This document shows, piece by piece, positions 11,201 through 22,250 of a stretch of 64,000 nucleotides of DNA (the stretch's first letter is position 1; each line of letters begins with the position of its first letter). The stretch is from Acipenser ruthenus (taxonomy: Eukaryota > Chordata > Actinopteri > Acipenseriformes > Acipenseridae): positions 18,291,936-18,355,935 of the forward strand of contig NC_081211.1 in NCBI RefSeq assembly GCF_902713425.1. The letters run 5' to 3'. The position numbers and the translations under genes are program-made. The notes below the pieces were generated by a model. It made no database searches and was not told the origin of the DNA. It saw only the letters and a list, made by a program, of their open reading frames with translations.

Positions 11201-14200
11201 TAAATTGATATTACCCCATAGTGCCCCATAGCGCAGTATGTAATTCAATATGTTAATGTAGCATTATTCAGCAGGTTTCATTCAACTTTGGCAATAGCTT
11301 TACATTTTTTTTTTTTTACTACAGAACTCCTGTTTACATTTCACACTAACCTGCTGATGAGGTTTCCAGCTATCTTCTGTGTTTCCACCCCCTCCAGGTA
11401 CAGACTGAAGGCTTCTTCAGCAGTGAATACTGCAATTTCACTCAAATCATCTACAACTCTAGAAAAGCACAGGATAAGTCCTGAAGCCAAAATGACCGTC
11501 TCATTCCCCACACTCACTCAGTGGCTATTACAGTGCTGTAAAAGAATGTAATAAAACCCTGCTTTATCCTGGTGGAGTACAGGCTAATCAAATCGACCCC
11601 CAAGTCAAGTAGACAAATGCTGAGCACTGATGAAGGCAGCCACTTGTCTACCTCAAAACAGAGTACAGAGGACAGTGCTTCATACGGTTTTAATTATTAT
11701 TAAGAAGGTTGTTAAAAATATCAGCTTCATACCAAGCATGTGTTTATATTCTAAAACAGTGCTTACATATGGTATCCATTCCCCCCTGCTGCTGCATGTA
11801 GTTGGAAAAGGGTGGCTGTTTAGTTCAGAGCATGACAGTGACCAGAAAGCCAAAGGAGGGAGGATGCTTGTGTGGCTACAAAATCTGTTTTTCTACATCT
11901 GATGCAATCACCCTCCGAAAAGCTAGAAAAGGGTTGGGAGAGGCTTAGAAGCTGCTGCGTCTTTAGGACGAAAAAAAAAAAACATGGCCGGTCCTTTTTG
12001 GATACCACTGCATCATGTTTTCTGGGATGCTTTCCAAAATAGGACTAATGAAAAGGCAGTAGCTGTAGACAGTTGAAAGTGGAAGTTGGGACATTAATAG
12101 ACTGGCCTCGGGTATTTCCATTGATGCATCATTGTATTGCAACATTTTAAACATGGTATGATTAAGTGATTCCTGGTGCCTTTAAAATTCTCAAACATAT
12201 CTTATCTCTAGGCTCAACTGGTACATCAGAGTGTAACCGTTAGCCTGTCCCCCTGAAACACTGCATCTAGTGGTAGGGGTAGCGTTTTTCAGGGGGACAG
12301 GTTAATGGTGTACCAGCTCTACTTGGAGATTAGACGTTTTTCTCTATTTAATGTATTTAAGATTTTCTAAATGTATTTGACTATTTTTTTTTACCTGTGT
12401 AAAGGAAGCTGTAGTAAACCATTCCCGATCTGTCATCTGATTCATTTCACTGAATAAATCTCCTATCAGCTTTAGATAGAAAAACAAGATAAACAGTCAC
12501 CTGGGGGTGGGCTTGATGGTGGGGCAGGATCAACAGCATGGGATTGATACAGCATGAGATTTCCCAAAGATATGCAATACTTTGATATCCCCCATGTGTT
12601 TGTTCATGTATTAGCAATACAATCTCTCTTTGTTACAAGTCCACAATGAAGAGTTTATAATTAATGTGTTTTGTTTTTAACTCAAGTACTGTACTTATCA
12701 ATTAATTTACAAATTACATTTGATAGTTCAATACTTTAGATTTTTACATACAATTCATAATCAAAATATCCATTCAAGCCATCCATAAAATGTTGACCAT
12801 TACACAGTATTATTTAATATGGATATTATACTGCAATATGTTTGAAGATTCCAAGAAAATCTGCTTTGATCAGGCTACTCAGTTCTGCGAATGTTGCAGT
12901 GCCATTATTTGGCTATAAAAGACTGTTATATGATTTTTGTGGGAAACCCGATTATTTGATGCAATAATATTAAACATGGGCCACCCAAGGATACTAAAAA
13001 TGACATAAGCTACTAACTCCAATTGATAAACATGTACTAACAGCAGTTAATGCAGAATGAACTCATTATTTCCAGAAAGTAACCTAGAATTACCTTTTAA
13101 CCTTTTACTTTTGGAGGCCTGGGTTTGCTTCCAGCCTAGGTCAAAGGTGAATTGAGTTTCGTAGCTCAACTCACAGCACCACCACACAATTCAACACTAT
13201 TGTCACCTTTCGCATAAGCGGCCATGGGTTTAAAGGTTCATGGGAAATGTAGTTCTGAGAGGTCCATGCGGGTACATGGGAAGCCATCTTGAGGCCAGGA
13301 ATGCAATTTAAAAGTTTTAAAAAGTGGTCAAAATGTAAAAAAAATGTAAACAATACACGCACCTTACGTAAACAGTTGTAGCAACACATGGGAACATGTA
13401 ACACAATAAAATAAAAAGGTCCTTATGTGCCCTTTAAATGCCACTTAGAGTGCAGCCCCTCTAAAGAAGGCTTAGGGAATCTTGCAGGATTAATGTGGGG
13501 AGCTCTATAGATACATTAAGAGAAACATAGTATTTTATACCTGTTTGACAATCCCGTGTCTGCTTTCACATCCATGAAGGAAACTTTGTTTCCCGGAGCT
13601 GTGTGTCCCACTCACCAGCACTGTCGCACTGTACCCAGAGAGCACACGCCCCAGCAGAGGCTGAAGCAATTCAGGGTACAGTGTCTTCTAAAGTAAAGGT
13701 TCACAGGAAAACATTAAAAAAAACATGTATCTAACTATCCCAATCAATGCCTCAAAGCATGACACTATCACCTAGCTGGTTATCTGAACCTGTGTATCTA
13801 CACCATCAACCTTGTGCAGAAGAGTGTGATGAGGTGCCCTGCCCTTTATATGATGTGCACTATATTATTTGTATTATTATTGTTTTCATTATAATTATTG
13901 TTATTTTTCGTTTGTGTATCGATATAGGTGTATTTGATTAATTATTGTAATTGTACTATTGTTTGTTTTGGATCGGCCAGGAGGGGGTTAAATTCCTCCC
14001 TGCCAAAAACATGTGAGAATGTGGCTGGAGCCTTAATGAATTGGGCATTCCAAATTGGGGAGAAAACTGGGGTAAAAACCATTGGCGATAACTAAATAAA
14101 AAAAAAAAAAAATTTACACAAGTTCTGACTGACACACTTCTACCTGCATGTGGTCTGGATGCAAAACAGCGTCAAATGTAAAGACCAAATCCTGAAAAAG

Positions 14201-14851
14201 TAAATTAGATGCTAAACCTATATAAACATTATTTACACAAAGCCAAAAAAAACCAAAGTCCCTGCTACTGGCACGTTTAATAAAGTCACCAGCAAGCTTA
14301 ACCTTTGGGCTGTCTCTGAGTCATGAGGCGTGTATAAAAATTACCTGGGGGTGTGCACCACTGAAACTGTGAGTTTATTTAAGATTAGCAGTAGAAAATC
14401 TCTAACAAACTCACAATATCAGGGGGAAAGAAATTAGTATTTTATAACTGACCTCATTACAGAAATTGCACCTTGCTCAGGCTTGCTCGGAGACTATCCT
14501 ACAGAAAAAACATGGAGGTGATTTTTTAAAAATGAATGTAGAAAAATACATATAAATGATTATCACAAGCACACAGGATAAACAGCTTAAATATATAGAG
14601 TCAGTATCCCTTTAAACTGTTTTAAAAAACCCTCCTCCTGAAACTAAGGAATAAAATAACAGTGTGATTATAGCACCAGGGTCTAGTAGCACAGTATCAC
14701 TCATGCATTTGTACCACTTTAGCATAGTCTTCACAAAACCAGAGCTGCATTTCAATATAAATGTATTTTCTCACCTCCTCCCCTTCTCTGGTATAGACAA
14801 TGCTCTTAGCATCTTCATCTATAATGAATGGACCCTTGGTGGCTTCATCCC
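5264..14851 (-). CDS. Divergent kinesin-like protein, coiled-coil tail (15 exons assigned, N-terminus missing)
   Basis: Joining exons by GT/AG sites and phase gives one frame. Assigned exons in coding order: 14775-14851, 14144-14191, 13541-13687, 12395-12469, 11351-11458, 10789-10917, 10376-10512, 9646-9857, 9061-9144, 8136-8268, 7899-8029, 7543-7686, 6848-7018, about 5634-5784, 5264-5349. The first nine cover a kinesin motor: DLVFTFDAVL (f-FD-v), GTHSSGKQ (P-loop), NLISRCSSLFSLTVEQ (switch I region), SRLHLFDLTGGER (switch II), VHGLLPMLLYQGLEGNSYTV (like the y-R-d-s-k-L-T-r-l-L-q-d-s-L-G-G-N motif). The rest is E/K/Q/L-rich coiled coil ending RQQDTAAT. Key nucleotide contacts are altered, so motor ATPase may be weak or lost. 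The VRVRP strand exon is not found, and the phase between 12395 and 11458 implies at least one more exon of length 3n+2. I cannot assign a KIF number. Confidence 0.8.
6377..6634 (+). mobile_element. tRNA-derived SINE, family A, copy 1
   Basis: The element starts GGGCAGCAGTGTGGAGTAG, carries a B-box-like GGGTTCAATCC, has a body ending GGATAAGGGCGTCTGCTAAG, and an (AAT)n tail. It is flanked by an 11-base duplication, ATAACTAACTA, at 6366-6376 and 6635-6645. It lies in the penultimate large kinesin intron. Related copies are at 29.7, 35.0 and 58.3 kb. Confidence 0.9.
7057..7176. repeat. 40-bp minisatellite, three units
   Basis: Three units start with AGCTCT at 7057, 7097 and 7137 and share CACCCTTCAGTCTCACACTG. 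It lies in a kinesin intron next to the exon at 6848-7018. Confidence 0.9.
10789..10917 (-). CDS. Kinesin exon with switch I/II region
   Basis: This 129-base exon joins in phase to the exon ending NLIS and gives NLISRCSSLFSLTVEQ, then SRLHLFDLTGGER. Canonical motors have N-x-x-S-S-R-S-H and D-L-A-G-S-E at these places. The second is nearly intact (DLTGGE); the first has lost the S-S-R-S-H order. Confidence 0.8.
12205..12330. repeat. Palindromic element (MITE-like) in kinesin intron
   Basis: The arms pair around a short centre: CTGGTACA at 12218 with TGTACCAG-type sequence at 12309, and CCTGTCCCCCTGAAA at 12244 with TTTCAGGGGGACAGG at 12287. Arms differ by small gaps. This fits a folded, non-autonomous DNA element; no terminal duplication was proved. 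Confidence 0.6.
13541..13687 (-). CDS. Kinesin exon with P-loop
   Basis: This 147-base exon is flanked by TTTAG and GTATAA sites. It encodes GYSATVLVSGTHSSGKQ; ordinary kinesins have G-N-x-x-x-x-a-Y-G-Q-T-G-S-G-K-T here. The lysine is kept but the following threonine, which binds Mg-ATP, is glutamine. Confidence 0.8.
13975..14113 (+). repeat. Possible short retroposed element with A-tail
   Basis: A GC-richer block ends in an A-run of about 14 bases at 14100-14113, the usual look of a retroposed sequence. I do not recognise the family and see no clear flanking duplication. Confidence 0.25.
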
Positions 14852-14896
14852 CTGAATCACAATACATCACATTTAAAAGGTCAATTAACAGTAAAG

Positions 14897-15715
14897 GCAT
14901 TCCACAGAACAGGCATTGGTATTGAGAACACCAACTATGATAAACATTTCCTTACAAACAATATCATATTCAGTTAAAAATTAATGTGTAAAAGTTATAA
15001 AATAATAGATATAAAACATAAGGGTTTCTGTCAGTGTATTGTATATGTACTGTTGAATATCATATACCCATGTTACCAGGGCAACCTTTTCACCATACCT
15101 GTTCTCTGTGACAGACCCACTGCTACATGTAGACTTACTTCCGTTGAACTCTGGGAGTTAAACAAGAGAAGTGTGAGAGACTAATTCATAATGAAGATGT
15201 ACAGGCAGTGAAGGAAATTGAAACGCACAATGGTTCAACAAAAATCCTTATTTCTTACCTCCCTTCCTAGACGCTGTTCTGATCAAGACATTGTGTTCAC
15301 TTTTATAACAAGATAAAATATAAATTCTTACCTAATCACTGTACCCTGAATTGCTTCAGCACTAGGTAAAGTTTCCAGTACCCTGTTTAGTTGATATTAT
15401 ACTTACAGAAGAAGCATCCATTCCTCAAAAAGTGAAGTGTAGGCTTGAACAGTTAAGCTCTAATGAACTCCACAGGACTGAAGGAAGGTGCTGTGTTACA
15501 CAGTGATCTAAAATATTAAGAGCTATTTCTACTGCTGCTCTTCCACTGTGGACTAGGGTTTCAGAAACAAAAGACTCAATTCAATGTAAGCATGTTTAAT
15601 ACATTTTCAATGTCTTTGCTTTTCATTAACTTCAGCACCATTTCCACCATTGTCTCTAATGGTTAAAATGGTTTTAGAATAAAGAAATAACAAACACACA
15701 CAATGGTTATTAGTT
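14897..15715. other. Gap between kinesin and TLR gene
   Basis: Probably holds the first kinesin exon(s). An ATG at 15421 followed by MDASS and a perfect GTAAGT donor (15401-15406) looks attractive, but its phase does not fit the exon at 14775-14851, which needs one leftover base. The frame of that exon is also open upstream to an ATG at 14900. I could not decide. Confidence 0.35.
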
Positions 15716-16421
15716 TTTATTAATTTCATAAACACCAGTTTACACTCTATTCATTGTAAGTGTTGTGTTCATTATATTATGTTAAAAGGCGTGGTTTCTT
15801 ATGAGCAAAGTTTGTGTTTTAATGGCAAATTTGACTGTAAAAGTCCAACAAAGAAGTATAAAAATATAAAAAGATGGTATAAACATTAATAAATGTCTTG
15901 AAATACAACATTGGAATAAGCAATTACATGTTGTTACATAAAAATGACAGTATATACAGTAATGAACAAAACAGAAAGTCATAGTAAAGAAAAGACAATG
16001 GAAATATAGAGGGTGTCCCATAAAGCAGACGTCATAGGCATTTCAATATTGGTATGAGAAATCAACAAATCAGTTAGAATTTATTAGAATTCCAGTAAAT
16101 CTTATCCTATATATTGATGTCATCCCATCAAGATATAGCTTAGTCCTAAAGTCAATAATAATGTTTAATAGCAGTTCATGAGTACAGTCTTCATTTTTTC
16201 TTTATACATTTTGATGTTAGGTGTCTCTTATTATAACAGAAATGATTTTGCATTGTCTGAGCAACTCGGATTCGCTTTGTGATCCTCTTGTCCAAACTGC
16301 ACAAGATGACAATAATCAAAAACGTATCAACTAATACATTAACATGGAATTGTCTTCTTTCCAAACAAGGAAACACTTTGAAAAGCCACACATGCAGTGC
16401 TGTTAGATGCACGATGTCCCT
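15716..16421 (-). other. 3' UTR of the CD14-like TLR gene
   Basis: AT-rich sequence downstream of the TLR stop with no coding potential. AATAAA on the minus strand at 15716-15721 is a plausible cleavage signal about 0.7 kb after the stop. Confidence 0.4.
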
Positions 16422-18245
16422 TCATTGACTTGTCAAAGCAGTTCTCAGTTTCTCCCAGAAGATGCCCTGCTGGTCATCTTCCTCAGGCCACTCCAGGTAG
16501 GTATTCTTGCTCATGAGTTTGTGCAGCTTGCAGAACCTGCGAGGGATGCACTCTCTGGGGATAGGTTCCAGGAGCACCAGAATCACAAAGTCATTGTTCT
16601 CGTCAAAGAAGCGGTGCTGGGAGAACTCCAGCTCATACTTGCACCACTCGCTGCTCACAAAATGCTTGCTAATGACAAAGAGGGTCTTTCGGCTTTCCTC
16701 GATGGACTCAATTATGTTGTCCATGATCCATTTCCCTGGCAGGAAGTCCCTCTTGTGGAGGCAAAGCTTGAAGGGCTCATTTGTATTCTCCAACTGGGGA
16801 ACCAAGAAGTTATCAACCCACTCGGAATCACTCTCACTATAGGAAATGAAGGCATCAAATTTAGCATTTAAGTCAGTCGTGGCTTTAACAGTTCTTCTCT
16901 TTGCCTGTAACCATTGCCAAGCCATCCTTAGGTACCAGGTGGCGTGTGTTTTGTACCATATGAACCCTAGAATACAGAGAACTATCAGGGTTCCGCCTGA
17001 GATGAGGACCAAGACAAGGGATCTATGGCATTCAAGCAAAGAAAGCTGGACATCTTTAATCTTGCTGCCCTTATGATGAGAAGGTGTCTCGCAAACATAA
17101 TCATCTGGCCAGTCTTTCACAAACGCAGCTGCACTCATCAAATCAGGTATTTCTGACATAAATTCACATGAACAGGAATACATGTTTCTGCCTGCTTTTA
17201 AATACTTCAGGTTTCTAAAAGCCAGTAATCTTTCTTTCTTTATATCAGTCAGCTTGTTAGTCTCAATGCACAGGATTTCTACATTTGGACAGTTCTGCGC
17301 TGGTGGAAGTTCTTGCAAGACATTGTTTGAAAGGTACAGTTTTTTCACCGTGGGCAGAGTTATATCTAAGACAGCAAGTCTATTTTTGCTTAAATCTAAG
17401 ATTTCTACAGTTGCAGGGAGGTAATTTTGAATGTGATTTAGCCTCGTGTCAGAAAGATTGAAGATCTGGAACGACTGCTGCCAAGAACAAGACAAAGGGG
17501 GTTTGGAGAAGTCATGTTGGCTTAAGTCAAGATGAGTCAGTTTGCTCAGTTTACTAAGAGTGTTGCACAAAGTCCGATAGGACTTGAGATAATTCTTCCG
17601 GAGTTTAAGAACTCTGAGTTTAGGGTAACCACCAGGACATACTGACATTGTCATGGCAATGTCTTGCAGTTTGTTTTCTGATAGATCTAGGTACTCCAAG
17701 TTTGTCATTTGCTTGCTCCCCTCACAGGGAATTAAAAACAGGTTACATTGAATCACAGTGACATTTCTCAGAGCTTTAAGTGTACGGCCGAGATAGTGAA
17801 GTGAATAAAATTTATAAAACTCAACAATTGTCACATTGACAATCCACACTGAAGTCAACATTGGGTAGTTTTTATTTTTAAAAGTCCAGTGTCCAATTCC
17901 TGTATATTCTGAGTCTTCAATTTCTAAAGAACCTAAAAAGCCACCACCAACATGGTTCACAAATGAATCTGACACGTTGACCTTCTTCAGGATGATCCGT
18001 TTGGGATCAGAAGTGTGCAGTTTGGACAGAAAGGCTTGGAGCTCAATAGGCACTTCCTCCAAGTATTTCCCCAGTATTTCAAACGTGGAGGCATTGGCAC
18101 AGACTGACATTGTATTAAAATCCTTGTCCTCTGTGGTGCACCTGCAGTAGCTCTGTGTCTCCTCATAGGAACAGCTCCACCCTTCTGCTACAGTGTTAAG
18201 GCACAGCAGAAGAGAAGAAAGTGTTGCACAGACACTCACCCACAT
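16422..18245 (-). CDS. Short Toll-like receptor with CD14-type N-terminus and TLR2-type TIR
   Basis: A single coding exon encodes 607 residues. Residues 1-21 are a signal peptide. The mature start (CSYEETQSYCRC) has the C-x(n)-C-x-C arrangement of CD14. About seven LRRs follow (LEYLDLSENKL, LTHLDLSQHDF, VEILDLSKNRL, VKKLYLSNNVL). A TLR2-like LRRCT has C-S-C and DWPDDYVC. The membrane helix is near 409-431 and a full TIR domain near 461-604 (FDAFISYSESD; BB loop RDFLPGKW with the conserved proline; FWEKLR). The ectodomain of about 387 residues is much shorter than TLR2 (about 565) and near CD14 in size. I chose Met at 18245 because a pyrimidine-CAG acceptor lies 9 bases upstream and a signal peptide follows; the longer frame to 18320 would cross the splice site. 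It probably senses lipopeptide or LPS-like ligands and signals through MyD88; that is inference from TLR2/CD14. Confidence 0.9.
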   Translation of the reverse strand: MWVSVCATLSSLLLCLNTVAEGWSCSYEETQSYCRCTTEDKDFNTMSVCANASTFEILGKYLEEVPIELQAFLSKLHTSDPKRIILKKVNVSDSFVNHVGGGFLGSLEIEDSEYTGIGHWTFKNKNYPMLTSVWIVNVTIVEFYKFYSLHYLGRTLKALRNVTVIQCNLFLIPCEGSKQMTNLEYLDLSENKLQDIAMTMSVCPGGYPKLRVLKLRKNYLKSYRTLCNTLSKLSKLTHLDLSQHDFSKPPLSCSWQQSFQIFNLSDTRLNHIQNYLPATVEILDLSKNRLAVLDITLPTVKKLYLSNNVLQELPPAQNCPNVEILCIETNKLTDIKKERLLAFRNLKYLKAGRNMYSCSCEFMSEIPDLMSAAAFVKDWPDDYVCETPSHHKGSKIKDVQLSLLECHRSLVLVLISGGTLIVLCILGFIWYKTHATWYLRMAWQWLQAKRRTVKATTDLNAKFDAFISYSESDSEWVDNFLVPQLENTNEPFKLCLHKRDFLPGKWIMDNIIESIEESRKTLFVISKHFVSSEWCKYELEFSQHRFFDENNDFVILVLLEPIPRECIPRRFCKLHKLMSKNTYLEWPEEDDQQGIFWEKLRTALTSQ

Positions 18246-18255
18246 TGTTGTTCTC

Positions 18256-20758
18256 TGCAAAAGAACAATACTCAGTGAATTGCATTTAAACGTGCAGGGA
18301 TTGCCCAGCGTGTTAGACACTTCAGTTATACACCAGGGTTCTTAGAGGGACAAAGCAGCAGGGCTGGTTCAAATTTTAGGAAAACCTGTTTACCACCAGC
18401 CATTTTCAACTCATTTCTGACTTTATGATCAATGACGTTCAGAGTATTTTAATATTCACTTCCTGAGACTGTTACGCTAAAGTAAATACAAATGAAACAG
18501 GATGTATTCACAGAGAATTATCACAAAAACAACTGAATGAAAGAATATTACCATAACACTACCGTTAGCACAGTATTCTGTGTAAATAATTCACTCGTAA
18601 AACACTGGCTTCAGTGACTATGTTTTGAGTTGGAAGTTGATTTCTTGTGATTGCTTTGCATTCATTTACCCATAATGCACTTTGCATTGCTGGTATTTTT
18701 AATTATTCAAACTTTTTTCATAATATATTGATCTATTCTTAAACTGTTTAAACAACTTTACACAACAAATTTACATTCCTCCTTACATGCCGTATATAGT
18801 ACATTTTGCTATATAAAACATATACATAAGAAACATACCAGTACTGTCAGCTCTGCTGTCTTTGAGTGAAATGCAGTATTAGCCACAGCCACACTGTACT
18901 TGTCTGCCAATTTTTTTAATGACACTTCCCCAGTTTTTATGTGTGTGTGTTTTGTTTCATAATATACAGAGGTTGCTCAATCAGAAAGTTTCCAGCACAT
19001 GTTTTCAATTAGTATGCTAGCTGGCAGTGTGGCCATCTATGAGACCAGCGGTTCTATTTTGCAACCATAGGAGATTTCCACTTTGCAGTCTACCATCCTT
19101 TAAGCACTGTACCATACATATCTGTGGTTTTCCATGCTCACATCTGCTTTGCCTTTTAAATATGTGCTAAGTAGGCATTTTGTATACTTTATATGTTACT
19201 AAATCTTTTTCTAACTTCCAAATCACTTATGTTACTGTATATTTATTATACAAGAAAATCAAGCTAACTGTAATATTAGCTAAACCTCATGCTGAAAATA
19301 GTCTCTGCATTTTGGACTTTAAATAATTACATTTAAGGATTATTTTTAATGGTTATTATTTTTTTTTTAAACCACACAAATAAAAATGCATCTTATAATT
19401 ATGGTGGAGTTCATTACCTAAATTCAGACAAAATGTATTCTGACCTGATATAGTAATCAGATCTTTTTTAGTGTTTTCATTGATGGTTGTAAAAAAATAA
19501 TGCACAGATCTGTCTAGTATCCATTTTCAAAAGAAGCAGCATTGCTTTCACAATGCTTTACTACACTTCTCTATGCGTTTTAAACGTTTGGGATTACATG
19601 GCTATAGATTTAGATTGAAAAGGACTGTCCACTTGTGTCGATACAAGTAGAGTGGCACACCACACTTTAAAACAGTCGTCTGTCTTTTTTTTTACCTCTT
19701 TCCAAAAGGAGAAAGGGGTTTTAAAACCAGACATACATTGGTATTGAATGTATACATGTATTTAATATATTATCATGTTCACTAAGCATAGAACAGCTGA
19801 CTGTGTCTCAGCTACCTGAAGTAACTTTTAAAAGTTCACCATGGCAAATGTACGCTGTCATTTTTCTGTATCCTACAACCTACTATAAAAACTAATATGA
19901 GTAAAATTTGACTTCATTTTTATAGTTTTTCTGCAGAATGTATTTATTGGAGCATTTAAAGTGGGCACTGACCTGTTTTAGGGAAGCTCTATAGCCAAGG
20001 AATTTTTAGGGGAAGCCCCATTAACTGGAACTTTGGAACAGATTCAATCTAAAATTCCATTGCAATTGCGATATAGCACCACTATCACAGAAAGCTGCTT
20101 GTGGATTCATAGTTTGCCATGCCAAATCACAAAATGTGCAAAACTAATACATTTAATTAGATATATATATAAAAAAAACTGCATTTCTTTTTAGAAAAAA
20201 CTTTAACACATAAAAAACATTCACAATTCACAAAATTACATATTTAAATATCATTTTATTTTTAAATTAGCAAAAAATCAAGAGACTATTTCCAAATAAA
20301 TATTAAGAATTCCTCCATCAGTCTCACAAAGTACACCACCATTACACCAATTCAAAACAAACATTTCTAAATATTTTATCATATTGTAATATTTAAAATC
20401 CAGCTTAACCCTGCTGATAACAGCATTCTAAAAACAGTGACAACATCTGTTTCAATCACATTAGCAACTTGAGCTTCTCTACTTTTTAAAATAGATAGCT
20501 TTGCTTCTCCTAAAAGAAAGTTATTGTAAGCCGAAGACAAAAACACATTCAGAAAAATTCAGCCCTGACGTGACAAACAGACTCTTCATTAAAATAAAAA
20601 GGGGAATTAATCTGTTACAAAAAACAAAACCATGAAAAACAAACCAGGGGCCCAGAACCCTGCCAATCCCCTACTAAAAAAGCTCAACTTTTTTGCGTTT
20701 ATTTTAGCCGATGAAATTCTCTCAAAACTTTTCTGGCTTCATACAAACTATTTACATC
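18256..20758. other. Upstream intron/intergenic sequence of the TLR gene
   Basis: AT-rich, no coding exon or named repeat recognised. It should include the intron behind the TLR acceptor at about 18255. Confidence 0.4.
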
Positions 20759-20995
20759 TTAGAGGCTTTGTGGTCTAGTGGTTAAAGAAAAGGGCTTATA
20801 ACCAGGAGGCCTCCGGTTCAAATCCCATTGTGTCATTGTGTGACCCTGAGCAAGTCACTTAACATCCTTGTGCTATGTCTTTCGGGTGAGACGTAGTTGT
20901 AAGTGACTCTGCAGCTGATGCATAGTTCACACACCCTAGTCTCTGTAAGTCACCTTGGATAAAGGCGTCTGCTAAATAAAATAATAATAATAATA
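20759..20995 (+). mobile_element. tRNA-derived SINE, family B, copy 1
   Basis: tRNA-like head with GTGGTCTAGTGGTTAAAG (A box) and CCGGTTCAAATCCC (B box), a body with GAGCAAGTCACTTAAC and TTTCGGGTGAGACGTAG, a 3' end GGATAAAGGCGTCTGCTAAA and an AAT tail. A second copy is at 52.6 kb in reverse. Confidence 0.88.
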
Positions 20996-21429
20996 TATTT
21001 GTATTTTAAGCAATACAACCGATCATTCTCTAATTGTGTTTACCACCAGCTGAAGAAAGTACTTTATTTAGTGTACTCGATACAAATGTTCTAACAAACT
21101 GCTGCACCACATTGTTTAGAGCAAATTATAGATCTTAATAATAGAATAATTCATACTGTGGTATATATTGTGCAACTTTAGGGTTCTTTTAAAGTTTTTA
21201 AAAATCTTTAAAAAAATACATAAAATTGCTATGCCTTTTTTTCAGCTTTTTGGTGTAGTAAAATATGAAATGCGAACGTTCAAATCATTGTGTGAAAGGA
21301 AGTGTTTGAAAGCGCCTGGATACACAATCATTACATAGAAGCACATCAGCTCAGTGTGCAGTAAAAGCCGCTCCCGGCTTCCTGCACCTCTGTCTGCCCA
21401 GTTTTCTCTCTCTCTCTACCTGTCTATGC

Positions 21430-22245
21430 TGACTCTTTTCCTTCCTCCTATTGTCCTTCATTATGATCTTTTTCAGAGCAATTCCTAACAATGTGTCCCT
21501 CGCTACCAATAGTACGGACACTTCATTACATCCGTGGTTGCAAAAATGATGTACTGAGTTTCCTCTATTTTAAATTTGAGAGCTACATTTGGTTTTCCGT
21601 TCACATCTTTTAAATCATATCGACTTGTCTGCGAAATGAAAAAATATGCTATAACTTACAGCCAAGCGGGATTCTCTTGGGACTTGAAACAATCTGGCCA
21701 TATCGAGAAAGTGTATTCTCTATTAGATAGTTTTTTTAAAAAAAGGAGGAACATTTCAAAGAATGACTTTTCTGGAAGGTAAAGCCAACAGTACCACTGT
21801 AACAAAGGTATTATTTAACACAATTCCATTCTCCACAACTTTAGAAACAAGATCAATCTCGCTCAAAAAAGCTACAATTGATCCGTTCATTCTAGACTCA
21901 GATTTAATGTTGTCACACCCAACAACTTCGCCTAACGCCAAAGCACACTGCTCTAAAGAAACAAGCCCCTTTGCCACTATCTTCACCCCATGACGGCAGC
22001 TTAACGTTTCAAAAGAAAAGTTTGGGGGAGCTCCCCTCCCCCTTGAATTGGCCATGCTGACCTAAAGCTGACAAAGTCAGCTTACTTTTAGCTGTCACAC
22101 AAAAACAAGAGGCTTTAACACTTAAGTATCACAAATAAATATATAAATATATAAACATAAAATAGAAAAAAAGACGCTCACCTAATCGCACCAAAAACCT
22201 CTCCACTCTCACAGCAGCACTCCCAGCATGCACCACTATGCAAGA
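21430..22245 (-). mobile_element. LINE-type ORF1 (gag-like) remnant with leader
   Basis: On the minus strand an ATG at about 22055 opens a frame reading MANSRGRGAPPNF, then VAFLSEIDLVSKVVENGIVL and TVVLLALPSRKVIL. This order resembles ORF1 proteins of Tx1-like non-LTR elements. Further along come residues like a CCHC knuckle (MKC, REGHIVRNC). The region before the ATG (to about 22245) may be its 5' leader. Only the first part of the element is present and no reverse transcriptase follows, so it is a decayed, truncated copy. The family call is from memory. Confidence 0.55.
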
Positions 22246-22250
22246 TAGAT

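Noticed and set aside
15407-15421. MDASS exon with GTAAGT donor as kinesin exon 1
   Set aside because: The phase does not join to the exon at 14775-14851 without creating a stop.
16407-16871. Plus-strand frame of 154 codons
   Set aside because: It is antisense to the TIR-coding end of the TLR gene and has no family resemblance.
18246-18320. Upstream ATG extending the TLR by 25 residues
   Set aside because: The extension crosses a pyrimidine-rich CAG acceptor and does not look like a signal peptide; one starts at 18245.
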